DNA from: Cryptomeria japonica
Lineage: Eukaryota > Streptophyta > Pinopsida > Cupressales > Cupressaceae
DNA: 64,000 nucleotides
Direction of reading: 5' to 3'
NCBI RefSeq assembly: GCF_030272615.1
Contig: NC_081406.1
Coordinates: 460,626,072 to 460,690,071 of the forward strand
Made by a program: the position numbers and the translations under genes. Position 1 is the first letter of the stretch. The number at the start of each line of letters is the position of its first letter. The notes under the pieces are model-generated. The model was not told the origin of the DNA, searched no databases, and worked only from the letters and a program-made list of their open reading frames with translations. Below, in pieces: positions 22,855 to 34,715 of the stretch.

Positions 22855-25512
22855 TTGCATAATAGAAGAAGAGATGCCAGAGGTAGATTTATGCCCACTC
22901 ATACTACTCATGCAGAAGATAATTTTCTAGATATAAACCCTTTTGCTGTATTGTATCAAGTCCCACAGAATTTGAATCACCCCGAGTCTGAATTTCTAGA
23001 AGGTAGTCTTCAGTTCCTTTTTGGTCTACAAAAAGAAGAATTTCCTATAGTAACAACCCCCACAAGTCCAATGCAAGGGAACCCACCTCCTGTTGGGAAT
23101 AATCCACCACCACCACCTGGTCCAACATTTGAGTTTCCCATCTCTGACCAACATGATAATGCTAACCTCAAGAACATTCCAACATCTTCATTTCCTAAAT
23201 TCTATGGGTTGGTGACAGAGGATCCAGATACATTTCTGTTTGAGTTTGATGTTCTTTGTAGGAGTTTTGACTATACTACATATGCCCATAGACTCAAAAA
23301 TTTTCCAACCACTTTGAAGGAGTCATCCTTGAGATGGTTTATGAACTTGGGTAGTAGCACAATCAACACATGGGATGAGATGAAACAGTTGTTTCTTGCA
23401 AAATATAAAGATTATTGTAGAGGCACTAATCATCATGGGGATGATATCTTTAGAATGACACAAACTGAAGATGAGAGCCTTGAGGATTATCTGGAAAGGT
23501 TTTTGTTTAGTGTTAAGAAGTCCAAGCATAGTACTCTGAATGAAGATTCCCTCAAATTGATATTCTTGAGGGGTATCAGTGATGAATGCACCGATTCCTT
23601 AGATCTCATGGGAGGAGGTGACATTACATAATCTACTTGGGCTGAAATAGGACAAATTTGCAAGAAGTATTCCAGATCTACTTCTAAGAAAAATAGAAGA
23701 TTTAAGCCAGGGGCACCATTATCATCATCTAGAACTAGAGTTTCTAGATTGGAACTTAGCCATCTATTAAAAGATTTCAAGGAGGACATTATAAACAATA
23801 TGGCTACTTAGTTGGATACATTGGCAACTAAGAAGAAGCATGAGGAAGCTGATGCATTTCTTGCAGAATTTTGTCCTCATTGTAAGTAGCGGAAGAAAGA
23901 TTGCAGATGTAAGATGGTTGCAAATGTTGAGGTACCTGATTTCAAACAAATTCAAGGTGAGGATGAACAAGTCTTCTATGTTACTCAAAGAAGACCAAAT
24001 TTTCAAAGACAAGGTATGCCACCTGATCCACTTTCTTTTTCTAGTTATAGCGGTAATTCTTATGCACCAAACAACCAATGGCAAACACAGTATTCTCAAA
24101 AATTTTGTAACTATCCACATTGGTATGGATCATAAGGCCAAGGACAACAATTTTCCAATCAAATCCCCCAGTGGCAGCAGCCACAGGGAAACTAGTATCC
24201 ACCTCAGGGTTCAGGGAACCAGTTTCAAGGGAATTGACAACCTACCTCTCAATGGAGGGGAAACCCATCATGGTCATCCCAATCTTCTAGATATCAACCC
24301 CCTACTCAGTAGCCACAACCTCCTACTTTAATGCCTCCTCCTGCAGCTACAACTGCACCTCCTAAGCCAACACAGCTGCCTACTCAACCATTGCCTAATC
24401 CAAATATCAAATCTCAGCAACAACAACAAGCTTATTCAGCTGATGCTAATCAATACCCAACCTATTCTTTATCACTAGATGATATTCACCTTCAATCTGG
24501 GATAGCTCTACCTAATCCCTCTCATCTGGTTATTACTAAAGTACAAGAAGAGCAGCCAATCTCTGATCCTAAAGATGTAATATCTCAGAATCAAATATTA
24601 CCACCATTTCCCCATAGATTGAAAGACAAAGAAGTTTCCACTGAACAACAGCAAAGCTTTGATATTCTTGATCAACTGAAGCACATTTGTGTTAAAATTC
24701 CGTTGTTGCAAGCAATAAAGGATGTCCCAATATATGGTAAGGCATTGAGAGAAGCATGCCTGAAGAAACCTGGCAGAAAGAATAAGGATCCACAAACAGT
24801 TTATGTTATGGGTCAATTGGCTGATATTATGTTAGGAAAAATTGCTATTCCAAAGTATTATGATCCAGGTAGTCCTGTTGTGAGTATAGTCATTAATGGC
24901 AGTCAAATAAAAAATATTTTAGTTGATCTAGGGGCAGCCATTAATGTAATGACAAGGGAAGTAATGAAACATCTAGAGATAGATAGTTTAAGGGCTACAC
25001 CCATAGTTCTCCAACTTGCTGATGGCTCTACAGTAAGACCTGATGGTATCATAGAAGATATAGTAGTTATTCTAGATTCCTGGGAATATCCTGCAGACTT
25101 TATGATTTTATCTCCAAAAGCAACATTGGGGGGATATCCAGTCATTTTGGGAATTCCATGGTTTGCCACAACTGATGCATATATTGGGTGTAGATCAAGG
25201 GACATGACTATTTCAGATGGTAGTTCCACAAAAATATTAGCCTTGTATTCCCCAGCACAACCTCAGCTTGAGCAGCAGTAGGTAGTTTGGCCTATTTTGG
25301 GCAAGGAATATGAAGAAATTGACTCTATTAATCACCTTATGATGATTAATTGAGTGCCACTCATGCAGTTATATGATGAAGAATCAATTCTTTATAAGGT
25401 CCTGATAAATGAATTAATAGAAGACCAAGAATTGCAGGAATTGGTTCTGAATATTGCAGGTTTGGACTTTCCTATGACCACTGATATCTTGCATACCTTG
25501 TTGCCGTAGGAA
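22855..25512 (+). pseudogene. G1 gag and aspartic protease
   Basis: Gag capsid region with the retrotransposon-gag pattern (SFPKFYGLVTEDPDTFLFEF, SSLRWFMNL, EDYLERF, about 23190-23500), a Cys-rich patch CPHCK.RKKDCRC (~23878-23910), a Gln/Pro-rich stretch, then the protease with ILVDLGAAINVM (~24918-24953) and ILGIPW. DLG rather than DTG is common in this gypsy group. Frame is kept throughout, with stops at about 23630, 23809, 23887, 24133, 24196, 24235, 24310, 25279, 25351 and 25507. Most sit where Gln (CAG/CAA) would fit. The start codon is unclear: the frame opens just after a TAATAG at 22860. Confidence 0.9.
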
Positions 25513-26997
25513 TTGTCTTATTCTCATTTTTCTGATATAAATCAGATTGATCTTACTATCAAGATAGAGGTGGAATGGAATAAATATTTGAACATTAATA
25601 AGAATATTGCAGACACTCAAAAGGATAGCCTAGTAGACTTGCTGAAACTCCATAGAAATGCTTTTGCATGGGATTACAAGAATATGAATGGAATTGATCC
25701 AGCAGTTTGTACTCATCGCATTTACATAAAGGATGAGCATTGCCCCCTCAGACAACCTCAAAGAAGAGTCAACCCTACCGTGAAGGAGATAGTTAAAGAA
25801 GAATTGCAAAATTTTTTGAAAGCTGGGTTTATCTATCCTATCTCTAACAGTCAATGGGTATCACCTTTGGTGATAGTTCCTAAAAGGGGAGGCAAATGGA
25901 GAGTATGTGTTGATTATAGAGCCTTGAACTTAGCCACAAGGAAGGATCATTTTCCACTACCATTTGTGGATCAGGTATTGGATTCTCTTGCTGGTAAGAG
26001 ATATTTTTCATTCCTGGATGGATTTAATGGCTATAATCATATACAAATAGCTCCTGAGGATCAGGAGAAAACAACATTTACTTTCCCATGGGGTACTTAT
26101 GCATATTTTGTTCTTCCTTTTGGGTTGTGTAATGCTCCAGCCACTTTTCCAAGGGCAGTGATCAGTATTTTTTCTGATATTTCTCAAGATATTATGGAAA
26201 TTTACATGCATGACTTTACAACTTATGGCTCTGAATTTGATCAAGCATTAAGTAATTTGAAGAAAGTTTTGCAGTGGTGTGAAGACTACAACTTGTCTCT
26301 AAAATGTGAGAAGTGTTTCATTATGATAGAAGAAGGAATAGTCCCTTGTCATCATATATCTGTACATGGCATACAAGTGGATCAAGCAAAGATTGAGGTT
26401 ATTCAGCATATTAATGACCCTATGAAGCAGCAAGATGTGAGAAGTTTTCTTGGCCATGCTGGATACTACAGAAGGTTTATCAAAGATTTCAGCAAAATTG
26501 CAAGTCCCTTATATTCACTACTTACTAAAGATGCAAAATTTAAATGGACCTCAGCATGCAATGAAGCTTTTTCAAAGCTTAAGCATGCTTTGACTCAAGC
26601 ACTAGTTCGAAAAGGACCTAATTGGTCTCTACCATTCCAAATCCATACTGATGCATCTGATTATATCGTAGGAGCAGTGCTGGGACAAAAAGTTGACAAG
26701 TTGGAAAATGCAATATATTATATCAGCAAGAATTTGCAGGGACCTAAATTGAATTATATAGTTACTGAAAAGGAAATACTAGCTATCATATAGGCCCTTA
26801 ACAAGTTTAGACACTATATTACAAGGTATCCCATATTTGTGCATACAGATCATACTGTAATTAGATATCTCATGAATAAGCCATCAATCACTGGAAGACT
26901 GGCTCACTGGTTATTGTTGATGCATGAATTTGATATCACAGTTGTTGATAAGCCAGGGAAGTCTAATGTTATTGCAGATTATCTTTCACATCTTTAA
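25513..26997 (+). pseudogene. G1 reverse transcriptase and RNase H
   Basis: Gypsy RT in the gag frame: WVSPLVIVPKRGGKWRVCVDYRALN, FPLPFVDQVLDSLAG, FSFLDGFNGYNHIQI and LPFGLCNAPATF are all present. The catalytic YMDDF reads YMHDF: codon CAT at 26209-26211 replaces GAT, which would abolish activity. RNase H follows (IHTDASDYIVGAVLGQ at ~26643; then TEKEILAII, stop at 26791, and the rest to 26994). It sits between protease and integrase as in all Ty3/gypsy. Confidence 0.94.
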
Positions 26998-28340
26998 TTG
27001 CAGGAAGATTCTACAATGATAAATGACACTTTTCCAGATGAGCATTTGTTTCTCATACAGGCTCATACTCCATGGTATGCTGATATTGCCAACTATTTAG
27101 CTGCAGCTAAAATGTCAATTTCTTTTTCTCCTAAGGAAAGAAGGTTGCTAGTTGAAAAAAGTTTTAACTTTTCATGGATTGTTGATTGTCTATTTTATAC
27201 TGGACCTAACCAAGTCATGCGAAAATGTGTCAGAGAAGATGAAACATATGACATCCTACATGCATGTCATGATGAGCCATGTGGAGGTCATTTTGCTGCC
27301 AAAAGGACAACATTCAAAATACTCAATACTGGATACTATTGGCCTACATTACACAAGGATGTAGCTCAGGACACAAGGAAATATAACAGATGTCAATGAA
27401 TGGGTAGACCTACAAAATCTGATGAGATGCCACTATATCCTCAAATATCTGTTACACCATTTGACAAGTGGGGATTAAATTTTGTTGGCCCCATTGACCC
27501 ACCTTCTAATGGCAAATCTTATATTTTGGTATGTACAGACTATGTGACAAAATGGGTAGAAGCTAGAGCTATGCAACATTCAAGAGATAATAAGGTGGTT
27601 GAGTTTGTCTATGAAGAAATATTTACAAGGTATGGAGTACCAAGGGAAATTGTCTCAGATCAGGAACCTCAATTTACATCAACATTGATAAAAGCTTTGG
27701 TCAATGAATACAATATAACACATAGGAAATCTACTCGATATCATCCATAGTCTAATGGACAAGTAGAAGTTACCAATAGAGAGCTTGAGGCTATTCTTAC
27801 AAAAATAGTGTCTATCCACAAGAAACATTGGTCTCATCGACTTTCAGAGGCAATTTGGGCATATAGAACAACATGGAAAAAACCAATTGGATTCGCACCT
27901 TTTGAGATGGTTTATGACAAAACAACAATGATGCCTATTGAATTTGAGCATAAAACCTTGAGAACAACTCTACAACTGAATATGACATTGTCTGAAGCAT
28001 AGAAGGAATGCATTCAGCAGTTAAATACTCTTGATGAATGGAGGAAGATAGTTGTTCAACAGACATAATTGATTCAAAACCAATGAGCAAGATGGCATGA
28101 TAAATATATCAGAGAAAAGAAATTCAAAGTTGGTGATTGGGCACTCCTGTATGATTCCAGATATATGGATGCTATGGGAAAACTCCAAACAAGGTGGTTA
28201 GGTCCTTATGAGGTAGAAGAAGTTTTTCAAAATGGAGGAGTCTGGTTGTCCACAATAGATCCTGTTCGATTTAAACTCTTAGTGAATGAACACTAACTAT
28301 GACTTTATCAAAAACCAGCTACTAGAGAAGAGTTCCTGTA
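26998..28340 (+). pseudogene. G1 integrase
   Basis: The HHCC zinc module (CHDEPCGGHFAAKRT ... YYWPTLHKD) has lost its first Cys (DTRKYNRCQ). The core has D in VCTDYVTKW, D in IVSDQEPQF and E in NGQVEVTNRELE. The C-terminal domain has KFKVGDWALLYDSRY and ends FKLLVNEH. There is no chromodomain. Stops at 27397, 27748, 28000, 28066, 28084, 28294, 28300 and the double TAGTAG at 28337 all fit single C-to-T changes from CAG, CAA or CGA. No frameshift over the whole 5.5 kb of gag-pol. Confidence 0.93.
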
Positions 28341-28966
28341 GTAGTTTGCTCTCCAAAGTGAAATAAAAGTTCTTGCAGCAAATGGCAAGGTTCCTGCAGC
28401 AACTGCCAATGATTCGGTATCAATTCATGAGCTTCCTGTTGCACTTGAGCATGTTGATAAAGGTGATGTTCCTGTAGCCTCTGCAGTGAACTTATTCATC
28501 GTATCATAATAAAATATTTCCATGGGAATATTGTTCTCTGTACATAAAGTTCCATCCACTACATTCCATTCCACTTTATTACCTGTCACTTCATTTTATT
28601 TCACCATCATTTTTGCCTAATTGCAGGTACATGTATATTGTACTTTATTTTAATTATGCATTTATTAGTTCATTATGATTTTTATCCTGTTTAAATCCAC
28701 TCCAAACCCGAAATCTCATCAACCTATGTGGACACGTGCTAGGTTAAGTTGGGGGGGGGGGTACTTTATGGTCCTTTTTCCAATAAGATTTATTATTATT
28801 TTTTTTGATATCCCAAATTGATTTCCTAACTAGCATTACTTATGATGATTATTATTTCACGCAAGTGAATAATAAGGTCTGTTGCCAAAATTAAGATATG
28901 TAGATTTTAGTTTTTTGTGAAATTGTCAAACATTTTGGTGAAGCTGTGGAAGTACCAGAGTAAAAG
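28341..28966 (+). other. G1 linker between pol and the extra ORF, with internal PPT-like tract
   Basis: No ORF. It holds several GTTCCTGYAGC words (28336-28480), a pyrimidine-rich stretch ending TTGCAG (28621-28626) that resembles a splice acceptor, and AGTTGGGGGGGGGG (28747-28760). That G-run resembles the real PPT at 51673-51686. Athila-type elements often have such a tract before the env-like gene. Confidence 0.6.
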
Positions 28967-30179
28967 ATGGGTGGTGATCTAATTCACCATGAGCCAATGG
29001 TCCACGAAGAGTTGCTGCAGGATGTTGTTTGTGAGCATTATTTCTGAAACTATGGCTAGCTGAATTATTTCTTGAAAATTAGGGATTACAACGATGAAAT
29101 ACCTGTGAAATTTATGCATTCCTTTGATGAAGGAGAAACTATAGTTAAAGGGTTGAGGGTAATTATTGTGGAGCAGTGAATTGAAGAGGTCACAGGGTTG
29201 CTGCAGGAAGGAGAACTCTTTCCTGAATCAAAAGACGCAAGGAGTGTCAGGGCAGAGTTCACAATTTCCACTGACATACCCTTAATGGTGGACAAACAAG
29301 GGACTAGAAGGGTTTCTTTACCAGTATATTGGCCTCAGGTAGCTCTATATGTTATGAAATATATTACATGTGAAGGACGGTATTCAAATCTGCATTCACC
29401 TCATTTTAATTTACTTAGTCATCTGCGTCATGGCCGGCGAGTTAATGTCCCAAATTTCTTGTATCATCTCATTTCTATAAGTGCTAAGGAGACTAGAAAA
29501 TATGGAAATCACTTTGTTAGCCATCATGGACTGGTTAAGTTGCTTGTACAATGGTCCCTGAGGATATTCTGCAATTTAGGGTTGATGAAGCCACTATTGC
29601 GAATAATCCGTCGGCTCAAGAAGAGATTGTAGCAGAAGATCTTTCTGGTGAAGATGAGGGTTTGCTGGTTGCTGAAGGAGGCATAATTATTATGGAAGGA
29701 AACATTGAAGTAGAGTCAATTGAAGAACAACCCTCTACTTCTCTTCAAAGAGATTCACTTGTTTTGCAAAGGGAAGGAAAAGAATTGGGAAAGGATAAAT
29801 CAGATGAAGAATTTGTTATCCAGTCGCAGGAAGTGCATATTCCTCCTACAGCCAAGAGGCGTCGAGTAAAAAAAAAAACGCTTGCAACTATTTCAAAGGT
29901 GTATGTAAGGAGAACAAGAAGGAGGACATAGAAGACGCAACCTGTGAGTAATCCATCAAAGGTTATTGCAGTAGAAACTTTGGAAGAAGAAGATGCTGCA
30001 GAGAAAGAAATGCAAGAAAAGCCTATGAAAGAGGAAATTCAAGAAAACCCTGCAGAAGAAGAAATTCAAGAAGAAGTTGTAATGGATAAGCTAGCAAATC
30101 TTGCTTCAGTGGCATTGCAATGTGAAGAGACTGTTGATGATGTTCTACAACAACCTAAAGAAAATGTGGGAGATATGTC
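28967..30179 (+). pseudogene. G1 extra ORF (env position), N-terminal part with shared accessory domain
   Basis: Begins at ATG 28967 and keeps frame to ~29500, with stops near 29046, 29055 and 29177; a frameshift follows near 29500-29550. The folded part (residues ~35-200) includes EVTGLLQEGELF and YITCEGRYSNLHSPHFNLL, then RHGRRVNVPNFL. After it come a basic patch (AKRRRVKKK) and a Glu-rich repeat (EEIQE/EEDAAEKE, 29970-30090). The protein resembles the LINE ORF3 at 53059 and, less closely, the copia-3 ORF at 62631. No signal peptide or membrane segment is seen, so it is not a classical envelope protein. It may belong to the plant-transposon proteins annotated as 'putative plant transposon protein', which I cannot verify. 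Continues at 50573. Confidence 0.72.
30175..30179. repeat. TSD of gypsy G2 (mate at 50568-50572)
   Basis: ATGTC on both sides. Removing G2 joins the G1 extra ORF in frame (...VGDMS then TQNEEF...). Confidence 0.96.
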
Positions 30180-30598
30180 TGTAGACACCTAAAATTGTCC
30201 AGTCTAATTAAATAAATATTTTATTTATTTAATTATCTAAGCCTAATTCTTCTATTAATTAAATAAATCCTTATTTATTTAATTAATTCATTTATCCTCT
30301 TCTAGCCTTATTTCTCATTTAAATAAATACATTTATTTATTTAAATTATCCTTTTCCTAAATTAAATAAATATTTATTTATTTAATTATCCTACTTCTTA
30401 TATTAATTAAATAAATCTTTATTTATTTAATTAATTCATTAACCTTTTTCTACACATGACACATGTCATTCATCTCTTAATTCCTACACTACCTATGTCT
30501 TTCATTATTTTACTATTTCTTCTACCTACCCTCTAATCCTAGCCGACCTCCTTTTTGGCACCTCTCAATCTTATCCCTCCATTTCTTATAGTGTCTTC

Positions 30599-30607
30599 TA
30601 TATAAGG
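30599..30607 (+). promoter_or_regulatory. TATA box in G2 LTR
   Basis: TATATAAGG; the same at 50218-50226 in the 3' LTR. It sits about 420 bp into the LTR, downstream of the AT-palindrome block. Confidence 0.75.
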
Positions 30608-30860
30608 AGATGCTTCCTTCATTATCAAACCCTAATGAATCATCTTAAGGACTTGAGTACACTACGATCCTACTTGCAACCACATTCCGTTCTTTGTTGA
30701 GCTCTTGTGCACACAAAATCTGAGAGCAAATATATCAAGCAAGATCAATGGAGATAGGAAAAATGGAGATCAAAAACCCTATTGGACATGTGATGGTATA
30801 ATCTTTGTGATTTCATGTGATTTGCATTGTCTTAGGTAATCTTCATATGTTATGGTGGAT

Positions 30861-30865
30861 CTTTG
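30861..30865. repeat. TSD of gypsy G3 (mate at 38706-38710)
   Basis: CTTTG on both sides. The intact G2 3' LTR has a single CTTTG at this place (GGATCTTTGTTGTTG). Confidence 0.96.
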
Positions 30866-32126
30866 TGTAAAGCGGAAAATCGCGATCGAACCCTAGTTGC
30901 TCTCCCCTCTTCCAACTCCGAGGAGAGAGAAGGGAGATTCACTAGGGTTGATAGTTTTCACTTAGGGGAGAGACTTTACATTCAAAAGAGGGGTTGAAAC
31001 CCACAAGATCCAATCCCACACAATGCAAGATTGGATGCTAAATGAGTTTCAAGGGTTATGACAGCAAGGCTACCCTCTTTTGTAAAGAATGTGCATAGAA
31101 GAATTAAGCAAGGAATGCATAGAAAGTGACAAATATTCGCTTATAAATTGAGATAGGGATATAGGATGAAGCTGCGGACCTGGAATTAGCAGTAAAATGT
31201 TGATACGGCGCTGTCCTGCAAATTTGAGCAAAATTTGTCGGGACGATGGCGCCCGAGTGCCACGGTCCTCCGAAAAATCCGCGAAACGAAGGGGGATCGG
31301 TTCGTCTCTGCACAAGGATTCTAGATCTTCAATTTCAGCCACGTACCTGCAACCTACACATAGAAAAGCAAAGACGATTGGGGGGTTAGGGATTAGGGGT
31401 TTGCCTTTAGGTCAAACCCTAGGTTTGGAATTAACCAAGAAATGAGCAAGTGTTGTAAATGTAAATGTATGTAAAACAAGTACTAATACCTTTTTCTAAG
31501 GATGTTTGTATCCTTATGTGCGAAGGTATAGATGTTGTATGTTGTTGTAGTATGTTGTATGTTGTTGTAGTATATTGTATGTAGTATGTGATCTCCTCTT
31601 CAATGGTTGAATCCTTGTCTTGAATGCAACACTTAGCCTTGAATGGAGACTTGAAATGATCAATTTCTTGAAGGAATGCTTGAATGCTTGAGTATAGTTT
31701 CCACGCCTTGTACACATATGTCCTCCTCCTTTTTTTCATCTACCCAACTGGAAGAGAAAAATGGAGTTTATATACTTGTCATTTAGGGCTGATAGACTAA
31801 TTTTCCCGACCTTAGGCCGACCAGGAAAGTTAATTTCCAATTTGCAAACAAAAAGACCCGAAGTCCCATAGGAGACCGGGCCCAAAATAGGACCCAGGGA
31901 CCAGGGTGCTGGGCGCCATGGTCCTAGGGACCAGGGTGCTAGGCGCTCTGGTCCCACCTCCCGGGACAGCAGGGTGCAAAGGAGGTTCAGGCCAGGGTGC
32001 AAGAAAATGTAGTTTTCAGTGTCATAATCAAGTTTCGGGGTCTCCATTCAGGTTGCGTGTTGCGTCGCCATCGTGAAGACCGAAATGCAGTCGAAATTGC
32101 AAGTGTCACAATTTTAGGACGCTACA
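30866..32126 (-). repeat. G3 3' LTR
   Basis: Plus-strand ends TGTAAAGCGG and GCTACA. It carries a TTGTATGTTG-type microsatellite (31525-31585, longer than in the other LTR), two copies of a GGGACCAGGGTGCT unit (31886-31959) and a minus-strand TATA (TTTATATA on plus, 31767-31774). Confidence 0.95.
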
Positions 32127-32141
32127 TTTAGCCCCCACTTT
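32127..32141 (-). other. G3 polypurine tract
   Basis: On the minus strand AAAGTGGGGGCTAAA directly before the 3' LTR. Confidence 0.88.
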
Positions 32142-32867
32142 AGCAGGAGTATGTATGCTCATACTTCTGGTAAAGTACAAGAAAACAACATTGAAAGACT
32201 TTCACCACGTCAAGGAGGCAAGATACATCAAGCCCCCAGTGGACTAAGGATCTTACGACTTCGATTGACAAAGTAAAAGGGAAGATCATGAGGGAGAACC
32301 ATGATTGTCCGTAGTAAGGTTCCCTCACTATGAGTCATGCAAGAAAGATATCAAAAATTTTCAAGGCAAAGCTAAATTTGTCAAGAAATTTTCAAGTATC
32401 TTGAAAAGATATGGACGGGATGTATGCCCCCCTACGTTAAAGCGATCGTACACGCCTCACCGGGGGTGATTGCTTTAAGGTAGTGATACATATAAGAAAT
32501 GAGAAAGGAAAAGGAGCACGTTATCGCAAGGATTTAGCCGCCAACTGTGAGATAAACCCAAGGATAATAGACACAAAACACAAAGCACGAGGTGACTTCG
32601 CTTTCCTTGGGGTCATTATGCTGTATGATAATTCATGTATATCATATGTATGTATGCATAATTGTTCTTCATTCCCCAATCAAGGAAGGTCACCTAGAAG
32701 AAGGGAACACATGTGTCTTTTGAGTCAACATGAGAGAGATCGAGAGATCTCAATGCTTTGCATCGTCCTCAAGTAGACAACACTAAGGACAACAAATAGA
32801 AGAATGAGAATAACATATAGAAGAAGTAACACAAGAGAGGAGGAGAGAATCTGCTATGCTAATGTAA
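32142..32867 (-). other. G3 3' untranslated region
   Basis: About 0.7 kb between the gag-protease tail and the PPT. No domain or long ORF. Nothing else recognised. Confidence 0.6.
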
Positions 32868-34715
32868 CTAATCTAGCACGTCATCTACCCCCCGATCTTG
32901 CTGATCAATGTTTCGGGAAGGTAGGGAACACGCTAGAGGAGGAACATCCAACACAGCAGACGGAGCTATCACAAGATCCAAACAAGGGCTATGTTCATGT
33001 TCCGAGCCACATTGTTCTTGTCTAGGAGCTAGGATAAGTGCTTTAGAAAATTCATTAGATAAATGGTTATCAATATCAACAAGTTCATATTCACTGTCAG
33101 AAGCAAGAGGAGTAACATTTTCATCATGAATAACATTTTCATCTATAGCATCATCAAGATTTATAAAAATAGGGTCTTTAATTCGCACAGGATCAAGACC
33201 ATCATGCATCTTATGTTTAGGAGATTTAGGCTCAATGTCCGGCTGAGGAGAAAATGGAATAATGCTTGTTGAAGGTGTTTTTAGAGATTGCAAAGTTTGA
33301 GCTCTAAGACGACGCTTTCGTTGGCGTTCACGTGCAGAACGATTTCATCTAGTCTTAGTAGGAAGTGAAGAAGATTGAGGAGGAGGAATGTTCTCATCCT
33401 TATCACTTGGGTGTTTAGGTTGTGGTCTCTTAGGCTGGATAATAGGAGAAGAAGAAGGTCTCTTCTCTCTATAAAAAGAAGGAGGAGGGACTGCTCCATA
33501 TAGGGGAGGAATATTTGGTTTAGGAAGGAGACCAAGTCCATCATGACGAGGAGGGATAGGTCTACTTTTAGGAAGTTTATTAGATATAGGCATAGTCACA
33601 TCCATAGGGATGGGTTGGGAATCTTCTTGAGGAAAGACATTAGTTTTATCTTTCAAAGGAAGAACTTCCTTCTCAAGAATGATAGAAATGTCAAGTTTAG
33701 GTGTTCTAGGTTCACTTAGAGATAGGATCATATCTGTTTTCCACTTTTGATAAGATTTGAAAAGATGATCACTCCGTGGTGGAAGAGATTGGAATTGTTT
33801 AGGCCAAAAGTAATCAATAGGAATGCTAGAAGTTCTTTCAGCTGGTTTAAAGAGACTATGATTGACAGTAACAACTTCACCATTATGTGGAAATTTCAAA
33901 CACTTATGAATAGGAGAAGCAATAGCTTTCATGGAAGATAGCCAAGGATAGCCAAGCTTCACATGAAATTGTTCGGAAGATGGAATAATAGCAAAGTTCA
34001 CATCAAGGGATTTGTTATGGACCTCAATAGGCAATGTAATAGAACCAATTGCAGGAGAAGAAAATGCATCAAATAATTTCACAACCACATTTGTTTCATC
34101 ATAGATCACTTGATTCAATTGCAAAGTAAAAAGAAATTCTTCAGTAATAACATTAATCATGCACGAAGGATCAATAAGCACTCCACGGCAAGGTGTATTC
34201 TTGACTTTTGCAACTATGTATAAAGGACCATCAGGTGCCCTAATGGTTTCACTGGAATCAAATGTGATGGAAGGTTATTTAGGGTTTTCTTGCTGTTCTA
34301 CAAAGTTAATCACATTCGGAGTCATAGACACAAGACCATCAGATGAGAGAGAGGAATCATTAGCCTCAATTGCATTAGAGGTATGAGAAGGTAATGGATC
34401 AGTAAAAATCTAAAGATTTTGGTTAGGAGGAGCTATAGATGTGTTGCCTTTATCATCCACTCCAGAAATAGAAATAGTATTATTATCAATCAAATCTTGA
34501 ATTTTACCCTTTAAAGAAAAACATTTTTCAGTATCATGCCCAGGCTGACGATGAAATTGACAAAAAGCTTTGTTATCAAAATAAGGTGAATTAATCTTTG
34601 CAGGATCAATTTGCCTTATAGGAGGAAGAGTAAGCACATTTTGTTCCAATAACTTATTCATAATACTATGCAATGATTCATTCAAAGGAGTATACTTTCT
34701 TTCTTTCTTGAAAAA
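32868..34715 (-). pseudogene. G3 zinc knuckle, protease and basic/acidic tail
   Basis: Same frame as gag (34716-36296). First a knuckle-like CQFHRQPGHDTEKC (~34530-34570). The protease-like domain then has LIDPSCMINVITEEFLF at ~34130-34181 (DPS where DTG/DSG/DGG is expected), and LGYPWLSSMKA near 33920. A Pro-rich stretch (33350-33600), a basic patch (RERQRKRRLRAQ, ~33300-33335) and an acidic end follow, with stop at 32868. In-frame stops at 34716, 34410, ~34275 and 33345. The long tail beyond the protease has no recognised domain. Confidence 0.85.

Noticed and set aside
22855-28340. Stops at Gln positions as a sign of a variant genetic code (TAA/TAG = Gln)
   Set aside because: TGA also occurs at Arg positions, other genes in the window end normally at TAA/TAG, and all elements are plant type. 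C-to-T decay explains it.
28967-30179. G1 extra ORF as a retrovirus-like envelope gene
   Set aside because: Position fits, but no signal peptide, membrane segment or cleavage site was seen, and it resembles a LINE ORF instead.
31070-31342. 90-codon ORF repeated at 37684-37956
   Set aside because: It lies wholly in the G3 LTRs; repetition reflects the LTR pair, not selection on a protein.
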